A DNA stretch of 64,000 bases from Acidimicrobiaceae bacterium (GTDB lineage: Bacteria > Actinomycetota > Acidimicrobiia > Acidimicrobiales > RAAP-2): the NCBI GenBank assembly GCA_003167415.1, contig PMTF01000016.1:62148-126147 (forward strand), written 5' to 3'. Position numbers and translations under genes: made by a program. Shown piece by piece: positions 16,406 through 24,997 of the stretch (positions within the stretch are counted from its first letter, which is position 1; each line of letters opens with the position of its first letter). The notes beneath the pieces are model-generated. The model was not told the DNA's origin and ran no database searches. It saw nothing but the letters and a program-made list of their open reading frames with translations.

Positions 16406-17914
16406 GAGCCGATTGACCTCACGTCGTTTCTCGGACTCGTCGAGCAGGGCTTCAACGTGGTACCGCTGTCGGAGACGCTTCAACTCGACCGCGAGACTCC
16501 CGTCTCGTTGTATCAGCGATTCGGCGCTCGAGCGATCTTTCTGCTCGAAAGCGCCGCCCTTGGCGAAGCCACCGGCCGCTACTCATTCATTGGACTCGAC
16601 CGCCGCTGGAGGGTGACGACGCACGAAGGAGCGACGGTGGTCCAGGGAACCAACGGTGGTGACTCGTCGCTGGCCCCGCTCGACGCGCTTCGGCACATCC
16701 TGGCCCGCTACCGGACGCACACGCCCCGAAACCTCCCCGATTTCTTCGGTGGCGCCGTCGGATTCGTGGCCTATGACTACGTGCGTCGACTCGAGCGCCT
16801 TCCGCGTGCGGCGGTGACCGACATGTGGCCCGACGTGGACTTTTCTTTCGCCGGAGCGGTCCTGATCTGTGATCACGTCCAACACTCGACCACCGCCGTG
16901 GTGAACGCCGTCATCGAAGATGGCGAGGATCCGAGCGCGGTGTACGAACGCGCCCGCGACCAACTCCACGCCATTATCGAGGTCTTGTTGGGCGTGGAAC
17001 CGCCCAGTGACCCCGCGACGGAACGCCTCGTCGCGACGGCGCCGAGCCAGCGTTCAGCGATTGACATTCGAACCATCGCCAAGGGCCTTTCCAATTTCAC
17101 CGGCGCCGCGTACGGCGAAGTCGTCGAACGGGCCCGCGAGCACGTGTTCGCCGGTGACGTCTTTCAGGTCGTCCCGAGTCAACAGTTCCAACGATCCAGT
17201 ACCGTGAATCCCCTCACGCTCTATCGGGTGCTGCGCGCACTGAATCCCTCTCCGTACATGTACCTGCTGGATTCCGGTGACATTCAGATCGTCGGTGCGT
17301 CGCCGGAGATGTTGATGCGCGTCCACGACGGACTCGTCAGTTATCGCCCGATCGCGGGCACGCGGGCCCGGGGCGTGAATGAGACCGAGGACCTCGAACT
17401 CGAGCAGGAGCTCCTGCACGACGAAAAGGAGATCGCCGAGCACGTCATGCTGGTCGACCTCGGCCGCAATGACGTGGGCCGCGTGGCGACGCCGGGGACG
17501 GTGCGCGTCGACCGGTTGGCCCACATCGAGCGCTACTCCCACCTCATGCACCTGGTCTCCCACGTCGAGGGCCGACTGAAGGAGGGCCTGGACGCCTTCG
17601 ACGCCTTCGACGCACTCTTTCCGGCGGGCACTCTGACCGGCGCGCCGAAGGTGCGCGCCATGGAACTGATCGATGAGTTCGAACCGGTCTTTCGCGGACC
17701 TTACGGCGGCGCCGTCGGCTACTTCTCTCTGTCGGGGAACGCCGACTTCGCGATCACCATCCGGACCTTGTCGTTACGCGGTGGCGTGGCGACGGTACAG
17801 GCCGGCGGCGGGGTCGTGGCCGACAGTCGGCCGGAGTTGGAGTACGAGGAATCGATCAACAAAGCTTCGGCTCCGCTCCTGGCCCTCGAGATCGCCGACC
17901 CGCTCTTCTCTTAG
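16403..17914 (+). CDS. trpE: Anthranilate synthase component I
   Basis: 503 residues. The tryptophan-feedback element is seen near residue 47 (LLESAALGEATGRYSFIG). The chorismate-binding domain carries VGASPEML, RPIAGTRARG, LVDLGRNDVGRV and FPAGTLTGAPKVRAMELI, all strongly conserved. It converts chorismate to anthranilate, the first step of tryptophan synthesis, using ammonia from the TrpG partner encoded divergently. TAACAT is 6 nt before the ATG. The stop is 3 nt from that of the convergent rsgA. Confidence 0.96.
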   Translation: MEPIDLTSFLGLVEQGFNVVPLSETLQLDRETPVSLYQRFGARAIFLLESAALGEATGRYSFIGLDRRWRVTTHEGATVVQGTNGGDSSLAPLDALRHILARYRTHTPRNLPDFFGGAVGFVAYDYVRRLERLPRAAVTDMWPDVDFSFAGAVLICDHVQHSTTAVVNAVIEDGEDPSAVYERARDQLHAIIEVLLGVEPPSDPATERLVATAPSQRSAIDIRTIAKGLSNFTGAAYGEVVERAREHVFAGDVFQVVPSQQFQRSSTVNPLTLYRVLRALNPSPYMYLLDSGDIQIVGASPEMLMRVHDGLVSYRPIAGTRARGVNETEDLELEQELLHDEKEIAEHVMLVDLGRNDVGRVATPGTVRVDRLAHIERYSHLMHLVSHVEGRLKEGLDAFDAFDALFPAGTLTGAPKVRAMELIDEFEPVFRGPYGGAVGYFSLSGNADFAITIRTLSLRGGVATVQAGGGVVADSRPELEYEESINKASAPLLALEIADPLFS

Positions 17915-17917
17915 TCG

Positions 17918-19039
17918 CTACTCGTCCTCGTCGTCGAAGGACGGCGCCGGCCTCGGCTTCGCGCCACGCCCCTTCTTTTTTCGCGACGAAACCTCTTGCT
18001 CACGGCTCAACTCTTGTTGGATCATCTCGTCGCGAATGGTGCGCCAACTCTCGAGACGACGGGGTGACAGTTCTCCACTCGCCACCGCCGCTTCGACGGC
18101 GCAGCCCTCGTCCCCGCTGTGCGCACAGTCCGAGAATCGACAGTTCTTAGCCAGGGCGGTGATGTCGGCGAAGGCGTCGTCGAGGCCCTGTTGACCGATG
18201 GTGAGGTCGAGCAGTCGGATTCCGGGGATGTCCAGTAACACTCCCCCGCTGGTGAGTCGGTACAGCCGTCGAGTCGTGGTGGCGTGACGACCTTCGCCGC
18301 TACGACTGACCGACGCGGTCAACTCGTTCGATCCCTCCAGGGCGTTGAGCAACGATGTCTTACCGGCCCCGGACGCCCCCAGCATGACCGCCGTCACACC
18401 TAGATGGAGTTGTGCTCGTAGCTCTTCGATGCCGTGACCGCTGGCCGAACTGGTCGTCATCACCTCGACGCCCGGGACGGTTTCCTCGGCCGCGGTGACG
18501 ATTGATTCCACGACGTCGGAGCCGTCGGATTTGGTGAGCACCACGATCGGCGTGGCGCCGCTGTCGAAGGCCATGACCGCCAGTCGCTCGAGCATGAGGA
18601 CGTTCAACTCTCGATCAATAGGCACCACCACGAGCACCACGTCGACGTTCGCGGCGAGCACCTGCACGTCGCCGGGTGTCGCGCCGGGACGTCGCAGTTC
18701 GGTCGTGCGAGGCGACACCGAGATCACGTAGCCGTCTCGAACGCTCACCCAGTCGCCCGCGACCGGACTGAGGTTCAGCGTGGTGGCGAATTGACTCGTC
18801 GACGTCGTCTCGTGACCGAACTGGTTGCACCAAATCACGTCGGCGGTCGTGCCGTGAACGATGCTGACGCGACCCGGATTCGAATCGGCCGAGAACTCGA
18901 CGCCAGAGCCGATGGCGAGTCCCAGGGTACGCAACACCCCCGCGACGATCTCGCTCAACGGAGTACTCGACGGCAGTGATTCCAAGTTGTCCCTATCGAC
19001 GGAAGACCGTGCGGTCTCGAGGTCAGTACAGTCCTCCAA
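17918..19039 (-). CDS. rsgA: Ribosome small subunit-dependent GTPase
   Basis: 373 residues. It has an OB-fold region followed by a circularly permuted GTPase: G4 (VVLTKSD) precedes G1 (GASGAGKTS) and G3 (DIPGIR), the hallmark of RsgA. The C-terminal zinc region shows CRFSDCAHSGDEGC. It assists late maturation of the 30S subunit. The C-terminus ends in a basic then acidic tail (RKKKGRGAKPRP, then DDEDE). The start is uncertain: the longest frame uses a TTG at 19039 with no clear ribosome-binding site, and the true start may lie up to about 40 codons in. Confidence 0.92.
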   Translation of the reverse strand: MEDCTDLETARSSVDRDNLESLPSSTPLSEIVAGVLRTLGLAIGSGVEFSADSNPGRVSIVHGTTADVIWCNQFGHETTSTSQFATTLNLSPVAGDWVSVRDGYVISVSPRTTELRRPGATPGDVQVLAANVDVVLVVVPIDRELNVLMLERLAVMAFDSGATPIVVLTKSDGSDVVESIVTAAEETVPGVEVMTTSSASGHGIEELRAQLHLGVTAVMLGASGAGKTSLLNALEGSNELTASVSRSGEGRHATTTRRLYRLTSGGVLLDIPGIRLLDLTIGQQGLDDAFADITALAKNCRFSDCAHSGDEGCAVEAAVASGELSPRRLESWRTIRDEMIQQELSREQEVSSRKKKGRGAKPRPAPSFDDEDE

Positions 19040-19119
19040 GGCTATTGGACGCCTCGCCGGTCGGTGAATCCCCGTGGACGGTTCCCGAAATCGACGGTGT
19101 TGGGTGGAATGATTTGACC

Positions 19120-19614
19120 ATGAGCAAAACCGGTTGGCCCACGTTCTGGCACCTGCACCCGGGGGTGCGGAAGCATGAAGAACTCTCCCTCGGCGAGCGC
19201 TCCGCCGACCGCATGCGCAACATCATGGGATCGTGGCCCTTCGTCTTCAGTTTCTTTGGAGTCATGATCCTCTGGGCGGCGGTGAACACTTACTTCCTCC
19301 AACGGGTGATTCACCACAAAGCATTCGACCCGTATCCCTACATCCTGCTGAACCTCTTTCTTTCGATGTTGGCGGGTGTGCAGGCGGCCGCACTCCTCAT
19401 TGCCGCCAAACGCACCGACTCGATCGCCTCCGAGATTGCCCTCCACACGGTAAAGAACACCGACGACATACGGACCCTGTTGGACGAGAACACGAACCTA
19501 ATCAAAGAAGTCAAGATCGCCACCGACCTGCTCGACGAGATTCATCGCCACGTGGCGGCCCTGAGCCCCCACGCCGGTCGGTTTCCGCCGGGCGGGTCAC
19601 CTCCTCCTCCGTAA
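19120..19614 (+). CDS. DUF1003 family membrane protein
   Basis: 164 residues from the ATG at 19120. DUF1003 features are present: RSADRMRNIMGSWPF, two transmembrane segments (about residues 40-60 and 80-98), FDPYPYILLNLFLSMLAGVQ, and a helical cytosolic tail. The tail ends in Gly/Pro. Function of the family is unknown. It is divergent from rsgA. No strong Shine-Dalgarno is visible. Confidence 0.85.
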   Translation: MSKTGWPTFWHLHPGVRKHEELSLGERSADRMRNIMGSWPFVFSFFGVMILWAAVNTYFLQRVIHHKAFDPYPYILLNLFLSMLAGVQAAALLIAAKRTDSIASEIALHTVKNTDDIRTLLDENTNLIKEVKIATDLLDEIHRHVAALSPHAGRFPPGGSPPPP

Positions 19615-19686
19615 CGGCGTTTCACGAAGACGGCGAGCGCCCGATGCGGCCGTGACGGGGTGATTCTCACGTGACAGGCTGGGGCC

Positions 19687-20460
19687 ATGAATGACGAACC
19701 CGTACACGTTGAACTCATCGGCACCACCTTGGTGGTCGCCATCAATCGTCCCGACGTTCGAAACGCCGTCAACGGTGCGGTCGCCGCGGCACTCGCCGAG
19801 GCGTTTCGCGCGTTCGAAGAGAACGACGACGCCAAGGTCGCGGTGTTAGCGGGCGACGGAGGAACCTTTTGCGCCGGGGCCGACCTGCGCGCCATGGGCA
19901 CGCGCGACGCCAACCGAGTGACCAGCGACGGTGATGGTCCGATGGGGCCAACGCTGATGACCTTACGCAAACCGGTCATCGCCGCGATCGACGGCTACGC
20001 CGTCGCCGGCGGAATGGAGCTCGCGCTGTGGTGCGATCTGCGAGTGATGGAAGAAGACGCCACACTGGGCGTGTTCTGTCGACGCTGGGGCGTCCCCCTG
20101 ATCGACGGCGGCACGGTCCGGCTGCCGAGAATCGTCGGCGTCGGTCGGGCCCTGGATCTGATCCTCACCGGTCGAGCGGTCGGCGCCACCGAGGCGCTCG
20201 CCATCGGCCTCGTGAATCGCGTCGTGGAACGTGGTCACGTCCGAACGGCCGCGCTGGACTTAGCCGAAGAGATCGCTTCGTTTCCCGAGGTGTGCATGCG
20301 AGAGGACCGGCTCTCGATGTACGAAGGACTCGGTCGACCCGAATCCGAGGCGATGGCGATTGAGTTCGCCCACGGCCAAACCTCGCTGCACGCCGACATG
20401 CGTGAACACGTGAGCCGCTTCGTGTCCGGCGAGGGGCGCCACGGCAGCTTCACCAAATGA
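19687..20460 (+). CDS. Crotonase-superfamily protein (enoyl-CoA hydratase-like)
   Basis: 257 residues. The oxyanion-hole regions are clear (FCAGADLRAM and AVAGGMELALWCD). The first catalytic Glu equivalent of rat hydratase (Glu144) is present in GGMELA, but the position of the second (Glu164, in QPE) reads VFC, and the G-A-G-G-T loop is IDGGT. The protein may therefore catalyse another crotonase reaction (isomerase, hydrolase or decarboxylase). It stands alone and ends at a strong hairpin shared with the convergent gene. Confidence 0.85.
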   Translation: MNDEPVHVELIGTTLVVAINRPDVRNAVNGAVAAALAEAFRAFEENDDAKVAVLAGDGGTFCAGADLRAMGTRDANRVTSDGDGPMGPTLMTLRKPVIAAIDGYAVAGGMELALWCDLRVMEEDATLGVFCRRWGVPLIDGGTVRLPRIVGVGRALDLILTGRAVGATEALAIGLVNRVVERGHVRTAALDLAEEIASFPEVCMREDRLSMYEGLGRPESEAMAIEFAHGQTSLHADMREHVSRFVSGEGRHGSFTK

Positions 20461-20464
20461 TCAA

Positions 20465-20507
20465 TGCCACTCGAGCCCGGTTGGAATGGTCCGGGACTCG
20501 AGTGGCA
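20465..20507. terminator. Bidirectional hairpin terminator
   Basis: TGCCACTCGAG-CCCGG pairs with CCGGG-A-CTCGAGTGGCA, a 16-bp stem with one bulged A and a 10-nt loop. It lies between the convergent crotonase and peptide-binding-protein genes. There is no long T tract, so termination may be factor assisted. Confidence 0.75.
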
Positions 20508-20544
20508 CGGTGATCGATATTACTAAGTGTGGCGAAGTAATTCT

Positions 20545-22386
20545 TTAGAAGTAGTAGTACTCCGGCATGAAGTTCAACAGCGGACTTCCGGTCCAACCGA
20601 TGGAGCTGTGCAAGGTCTTGATGGTCTCGGCCGTCGGCGCGCTCTCCGGTTCGTACAGGACCGGCAGGTTCTGCGCGGCGAAGGTGGCGTAGTCGGTCAA
20701 GTTCGACTTGCCGAAGTCCGTGCCCTTGATGAGCGTGGTCATCGTCGTGTTGGCGTAGTCACCAGGGTTGAAGCCACCCCCGACGGCGAACAGCGTCTCG
20801 CCCGTCGGGAAGTAGTTCGGAGCGAAGGTCCAACCGCCGCCCCACATGCAGAGCTGGAAGCCGGCGCCACTGGAGCAGTCGGCGACCACACTGTTGAAGG
20901 ACTCGGTCGAGGTCCCGACCTTGATGCCGACGAGGGCCCAGTCCGCGACCTCGGCGGTGATCTCTTGGGTCAACGACGGTGAGCCACTGGCGTAGACGAA
21001 GGTGAAGCTCAAGGTGTAGCCCTGGGTGATCCCGGCGCCGCACTGGCTCGATCCGGTACCCGGGTTCACACACGTCTGGACACCGCTCTCAATCTTCCAA
21101 CCGTGCGAGGACAGCAATTTCTTCGCCGTGATCAGGTTGAACGGATACGGGTTGGCGATCGGCGCGGAGTACTTGGTCGGCACCACGGCGGGCAGCGCCG
21201 TGTAGGACGGGAAGCCGTAACCCTTGTCGACGTTCTTGATAACCCCCGATTGGTCGGTCGCATCTTGCAGGGCCTGGCGGATGTAGAGCTGATTCACGGC
21301 CGCCACCTTCGGGTCCTTCTTGTTGAAGTTGAACGGCGCGTAGTTGAAGCCCCAGATGGTGCCCGTCGAGAGGTTGTACTTACTGGTCAAGTTGGCCCAG
21401 TTCGGTCCCACCTGGCCGGGCGAGGGCGCCGGTGAGGTGAGGACACCCGGGTCCACGAATCCGAGGTCGAGTTTGCCGGCCTGCAGGTCGTTCTCTTCGG
21501 CCTGGGTCGTGGTGTAGGCGATCTCCTTGACGAAGGCGACCTTGGCCTTCACCGGACCGGAGTACTTGTTGTTCGGCTGCAAGGTCAGGTTGCCCAGATT
21601 GTCAAAAGAGGTCAATCGCCACGGGCCGTCGTCACCGCTCTGCCAGAGGGCGTCGGTGTAGGAAGCGGTCTTGCTCGAAAGGCCGTTCAAGTAGTTGTAC
21701 ACGGCGGTGCAGGCCTTGTCGGTCGACTTCGCACCCCACAGGCCGGTCGCGCAACTCTGCTTCTGCGTGGGAGATGAAACGTCCCACTTGTCCGTGAACG
21801 GTGTGATCTGGTTGAGGTAGTTATTGGTGATCCACAGAGGGTTGACGGTCGTCTTGAAGTTAATCGTGACAGTCATGTCCTTGCCGGTGATGCTCGAGAC
21901 CTGGTCGGGGATACCGTAGCCGGGGTTGTAGCCCCAGAAGTCGGCCGGGAGCGCCTTGTACATGTTCAAGAAGAACATGACCGATTGGGCGTTGACGGTC
22001 TGGCCGTCGGCGAACTTCCAGCCCTTGAGCTTCATGGTGACGGTCTTGTCGTGGTTCGAGTACACCGGGTTGAAGGCCAGTGACAGCGACGGAACGAGCG
22101 AGACGCTACCGCCGACGCCGAACCAGTACATGGGCCGGAACATCTCGTCCTGGAACTGGTTGATGTTGTCGACCGAGCAGTACTGGCACGATTCGTAGGG
22201 GAAGATCCAGTTGGGGTTGGCTCCCGCGCCTTCGGCGAAGGTGAGGGTGCCCGAGACCTTGCCGTTGTTCGGGGGGCCGGCCGTTTTCGGCTTTCCTCCT
22301 CCGGACACCGCAACAATTACCACGATGATCAGGGCGACCACAACGAGGCCCGAGATGATTTGTATGAGACGCTTTTTATTGGTCAT
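20545..22386 (-). CDS. ABC transporter substrate-binding protein, family 5 (peptide/nickel type)
   Basis: 613 residues. An N-terminal hydrophobic anchor (about residues 8-28) follows a short basic segment; there is no lipobox Cys, so it is membrane anchored by a helix rather than lipidated. The body matches SBP_bac_5 (DppA/OppA-like), with the characteristic LKGWKFADGQTVNAQSVMFFLNM region. No permease or ATPase genes are adjacent, so it is an orphan binding protein. TAGAGT is exactly 6 nt before the ATG. Confidence 0.85.
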   Translation of the reverse strand: MTNKKRLIQIISGLVVVALIIVVIVAVSGGGKPKTAGPPNNGKVSGTLTFAEGAGANPNWIFPYESCQYCSVDNINQFQDEMFRPMYWFGVGGSVSLVPSLSLAFNPVYSNHDKTVTMKLKGWKFADGQTVNAQSVMFFLNMYKALPADFWGYNPGYGIPDQVSSITGKDMTVTINFKTTVNPLWITNNYLNQITPFTDKWDVSSPTQKQSCATGLWGAKSTDKACTAVYNYLNGLSSKTASYTDALWQSGDDGPWRLTSFDNLGNLTLQPNNKYSGPVKAKVAFVKEIAYTTTQAEENDLQAGKLDLGFVDPGVLTSPAPSPGQVGPNWANLTSKYNLSTGTIWGFNYAPFNFNKKDPKVAAVNQLYIRQALQDATDQSGVIKNVDKGYGFPSYTALPAVVPTKYSAPIANPYPFNLITAKKLLSSHGWKIESGVQTCVNPGTGSSQCGAGITQGYTLSFTFVYASGSPSLTQEITAEVADWALVGIKVGTSTESFNSVVADCSSGAGFQLCMWGGGWTFAPNYFPTGETLFAVGGGFNPGDYANTTMTTLIKGTDFGKSNLTDYATFAAQNLPVLYEPESAPTAETIKTLHSSIGWTGSPLLNFMPEYYYF

Positions 22387-22665
22387 ACGAACACTCTAAG
22401 TACGCCGTGATCACATCACTCATCAGGTGGTCACTTAAAGGACACTTCTCACCTATTTATAAGGTAAGGCCAACCAACACTCTGGAACGCAAAACGCCTA
22501 CGAAAGACCGTTTCTCCTCGGCTGAACGTCTCACGGCCGTCCTTCGTCACCTAATTGTCATTGGAGCCAACCAAGATTCGACGCTCATGGCTTGGATCAC
22601 GACGGACAGCTCAAATCCAGCACTGATGTCCCGCCGTCGACGAGAACGCGCTGTAAATTCACTGG

Positions 22666-23850
22666 GTGACTCGGCGTGCACTCCATTGGTTGGGACGCGG
22701 TGCACTCTTGTCGATTGCGCTCAGCGCATTGGTCATCGCGACATCCGCAACCCCCACGGCGGCCCACGACAATCCGGCGTTGTCGCCCACGACCACCACC
22801 ACTGTGCCGAGTGCGTGTGCCTCATCCAGCCCACCGACCACGACGACCACGACGACCACGACGACCACGACAACCGTTTCGTCAACCACGACAACCGTTT
22901 CGTCAACCACGACGACGACCACGACCACACCAACTTCGACTTCAACGACCACGGTGCCCACTTCCACGACAACGACCACGACGACGACCACGATTCCCAA
23001 GAAAACGGCGATCGCGTGGCCGGCGCGCGATAGTGCGGCCGTGGCGATTCCTCGACTCTGCGTGGCCGCCGCCTCGTCGTACCAACCACGTGTTCCAATC
23101 GCGAGTCTGACCAAGATGATGACGGTCTGGGTCGTCCTGCATCAGCTGCCCCTGACCTTTCAAGAGCGCGGACCCTGTCTCGTCGTCAATGCGCACGACG
23201 TCGCGCTGTACAACTACGACGTCGATTCCGGTCAGTCGAACGCGCGAATCGTGCTGGGCGAGAGGATCTGTGAAGGGACGTTGCTGCGCGGACTACTCGT
23301 GCACTCCGCCGGCGACTATTCACAGTTGCTCATGAGCATTATCGGTTGGAGTCCAACCACCTTCGTACGCGTAATGAATAAAGACGCGCGTGCGCTGGAC
23401 CTCGCGCGAACGCACTACGTCGATCTCACCGGCATTGCCCCCGCGGACCAGTCGACCGCCGAAGATCAGGCGACGCTCGCGGTCGACCTCATGACCGACG
23501 AACCGATCGTGGATCAAATCGTCGCCTTGACGCACGTGGCACTCCCCTACAACGGCGTCGTAATTTCTTACACGCCATTCATCGGGTTGGCCAACGTCGT
23601 CGGCATCAAGTCCGGTTTCACCAATCCCGCCGGCGGCTGTGACGTGATGGCCGTCAAGGTCACCATCGGCAACAACACGTTCTTGACCTACGCGGTCGTA
23701 CTCGGCGAACACGGGGGGAACGCGTTGGGGATCGCGGGCGACGACGCGTTAGCGCTCTCACGTTCTTTACGTCCGTCGATCAAACAGGTGAGGACCCCGT
23801 CGGGCGTGCAGTTGGAGTGGACCGGACCGGTCGCTGACGTAAAGGGTTGA
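22666..23850 (+). CDS. D-alanyl-D-alanine carboxypeptidase (peptidase S11) with Thr-rich linker
   Basis: 394 residues: signal peptide (about 1-33), a Thr/Ser/Pro linker (about 40-110) made mostly of Thr, then an S11 serine peptidase domain. The SxxK motif is SLTKMM and the KTG motif reads KSG. The middle SxN motif reads SAGD, so the usual Asn is replaced by Gly, which may alter activity. Such enzymes trim peptidoglycan stem peptides outside the membrane; the linker would span the wall. The GTG start has TAAATT exactly 6 nt upstream. It is convergent with metB. Confidence 0.85.
   Translation: MTRRALHWLGRGALLSIALSALVIATSATPTAAHDNPALSPTTTTTVPSACASSSPPTTTTTTTTTTTTTVSSTTTTVSSTTTTTTTTPTSTSTTTVPTSTTTTTTTTTIPKKTAIAWPARDSAAVAIPRLCVAAASSYQPRVPIASLTKMMTVWVVLHQLPLTFQERGPCLVVNAHDVALYNYDVDSGQSNARIVLGERICEGTLLRGLLVHSAGDYSQLLMSIIGWSPTTFVRVMNKDARALDLARTHYVDLTGIAPADQSTAEDQATLAVDLMTDEPIVDQIVALTHVALPYNGVVISYTPFIGLANVVGIKSGFTNPAGGCDVMAVKVTIGNNTFLTYAVVLGEHGGNALGIAGDDALALSRSLRPSIKQVRTPSGVQLEWTGPVADVKG
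22835..22990 (+). repeat. ACG/ACC codon repeats encoding the Thr linker
   Basis: Near-perfect repeats of ACGACC and related Thr codons, including two tandem copies of ACAACCGTTTCGTCAACCAC. The reading frame is kept throughout. The tract could change length by slippage in steps of whole codons. Confidence 0.8.
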
Positions 23851-23855
23851 CCGGT

Positions 23856-24983
23856 CTAGGACAACGCTTGTCGAAGGTCCTCGACTAGATCGTCGGCGTC
23901 TTCGATGCCGACACTTAATCGCACCAAGTTGTCCGGGATCTCCAACAACGATCCGCTAGTTGACATGTGGGTCATTTGCGCCGGCAATTCGATCAGACTC
24001 TCCACTCCGCCAAGGGACTCGGCCAGCGTGAAGACCTTGGTCTTCTCCACGAACGCCTTCGCGCTCGCGGCACCGCCGGCCACTTCGACACTCACCATGC
24101 CGCCGAATCCCCGCATTTGATCGAGGGCGACCTTGTGGTTCGGATGGGTCTCCAAACCCGGGTACCAGACTCGTTCGATCCTCTCGTGTTGCGAGAGCAT
24201 GTGAGCCACCTGGGCGGCGTTGGTCTGATGTCGGTCCATGCGAACGGCGAGCGTTCGGATCCCGCGCATGATCAGGTAGCAGTCCAAAGGACCGGGTATC
24301 GCTCCCACCGCGTACTGAAAGAACTTCAGGCGCGCCGCGAGTTCCGCATCATTCGTGACGAGCATCCCGCCGATGGCGTCGGAGTGTCCCCCGAGGTACT
24401 TCGTCGTCGAATGCATCACGACGTCGGCGCCGAGCGTGAGCGGCGTCTGCAGGTAGGGCGTGGCGAACGTGTTGTCGACCACGAGTTGCGCGTCGTGGCG
24501 ATGGGCCACGTCGGCCAGCGCCGCGATGTCGGCGATCCGTAGCCAGGGATTACTCGGTGTCTCGGCCCACACCAGCTTCGTGCCGTCGTGCCACGACGAC
24601 TCGACCGCATCAATGTCCGACAGGTCGACAACGTCGGTCTCGATCCCCCACGGGCCGAAGATTTTCGTCAACATTCGAAACGTGCCGCCGTAGGCGTCGG
24701 ACGACAGCATGACGCGGTCCCCCGGCGACAAGGTGCGAATCATTGAGTCAGTCGCCGCGAGACCCGAGGAGTAGGCGACCGCGAACTGCGCCTCTTCGAG
24801 GCTGGCCATGACCTCTTCGAGGGCCGCGCGCGTGGGATTGTCACCCCGTCCGTAGTCGGCGAACTTGATGACACCGACCGACTCCTGGGCGTAGGTCGAC
24901 GTGAGGTAGACCGGCACGTTGACCGCGCCGGTCTCTTGATCCGGCTCTTGTCCCACGTGGATGGCCCGAGTGGAGAAGTTCAC
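23856..24983 (-). CDS. metB: Cystathionine gamma-synthase/lyase (PLP-dependent)
   Basis: 375 residues. The start is a GTG at 24983 with AAAGGA upstream; the frame extends farther but that part only reads the preceding gene in another phase. The PLP lysine lies in STTKYLGGHSD, with other family motifs YSSGLAATDS and VWAETPSNPW. Members join O-acyl-homoserine to cysteine, or cleave cystathionine to cysteine. The start lies 14 nt downstream of the cbs stop, so in this operon the lyase direction (reverse transsulfuration) is likely; sequence alone does not separate the two. Confidence 0.93.
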   Translation of the reverse strand: MNFSTRAIHVGQEPDQETGAVNVPVYLTSTYAQESVGVIKFADYGRGDNPTRAALEEVMASLEEAQFAVAYSSGLAATDSMIRTLSPGDRVMLSSDAYGGTFRMLTKIFGPWGIETDVVDLSDIDAVESSWHDGTKLVWAETPSNPWLRIADIAALADVAHRHDAQLVVDNTFATPYLQTPLTLGADVVMHSTTKYLGGHSDAIGGMLVTNDAELAARLKFFQYAVGAIPGPLDCYLIMRGIRTLAVRMDRHQTNAAQVAHMLSQHERIERVWYPGLETHPNHKVALDQMRGFGGMVSVEVAGGAASAKAFVEKTKVFTLAESLGGVESLIELPAQMTHMSTSGSLLEIPDNLVRLSVGIEDADDLVEDLRQALS

Positions 24984-24997
24984 GACTGTCCTTTCAA

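Noticed and set aside
22835-22990. Regular repeats that could be mistaken for a CRISPR array
   Set aside because: They are in-frame ACG/ACC Thr codons of the carboxypeptidase linker, with no uniform repeat-spacer structure.
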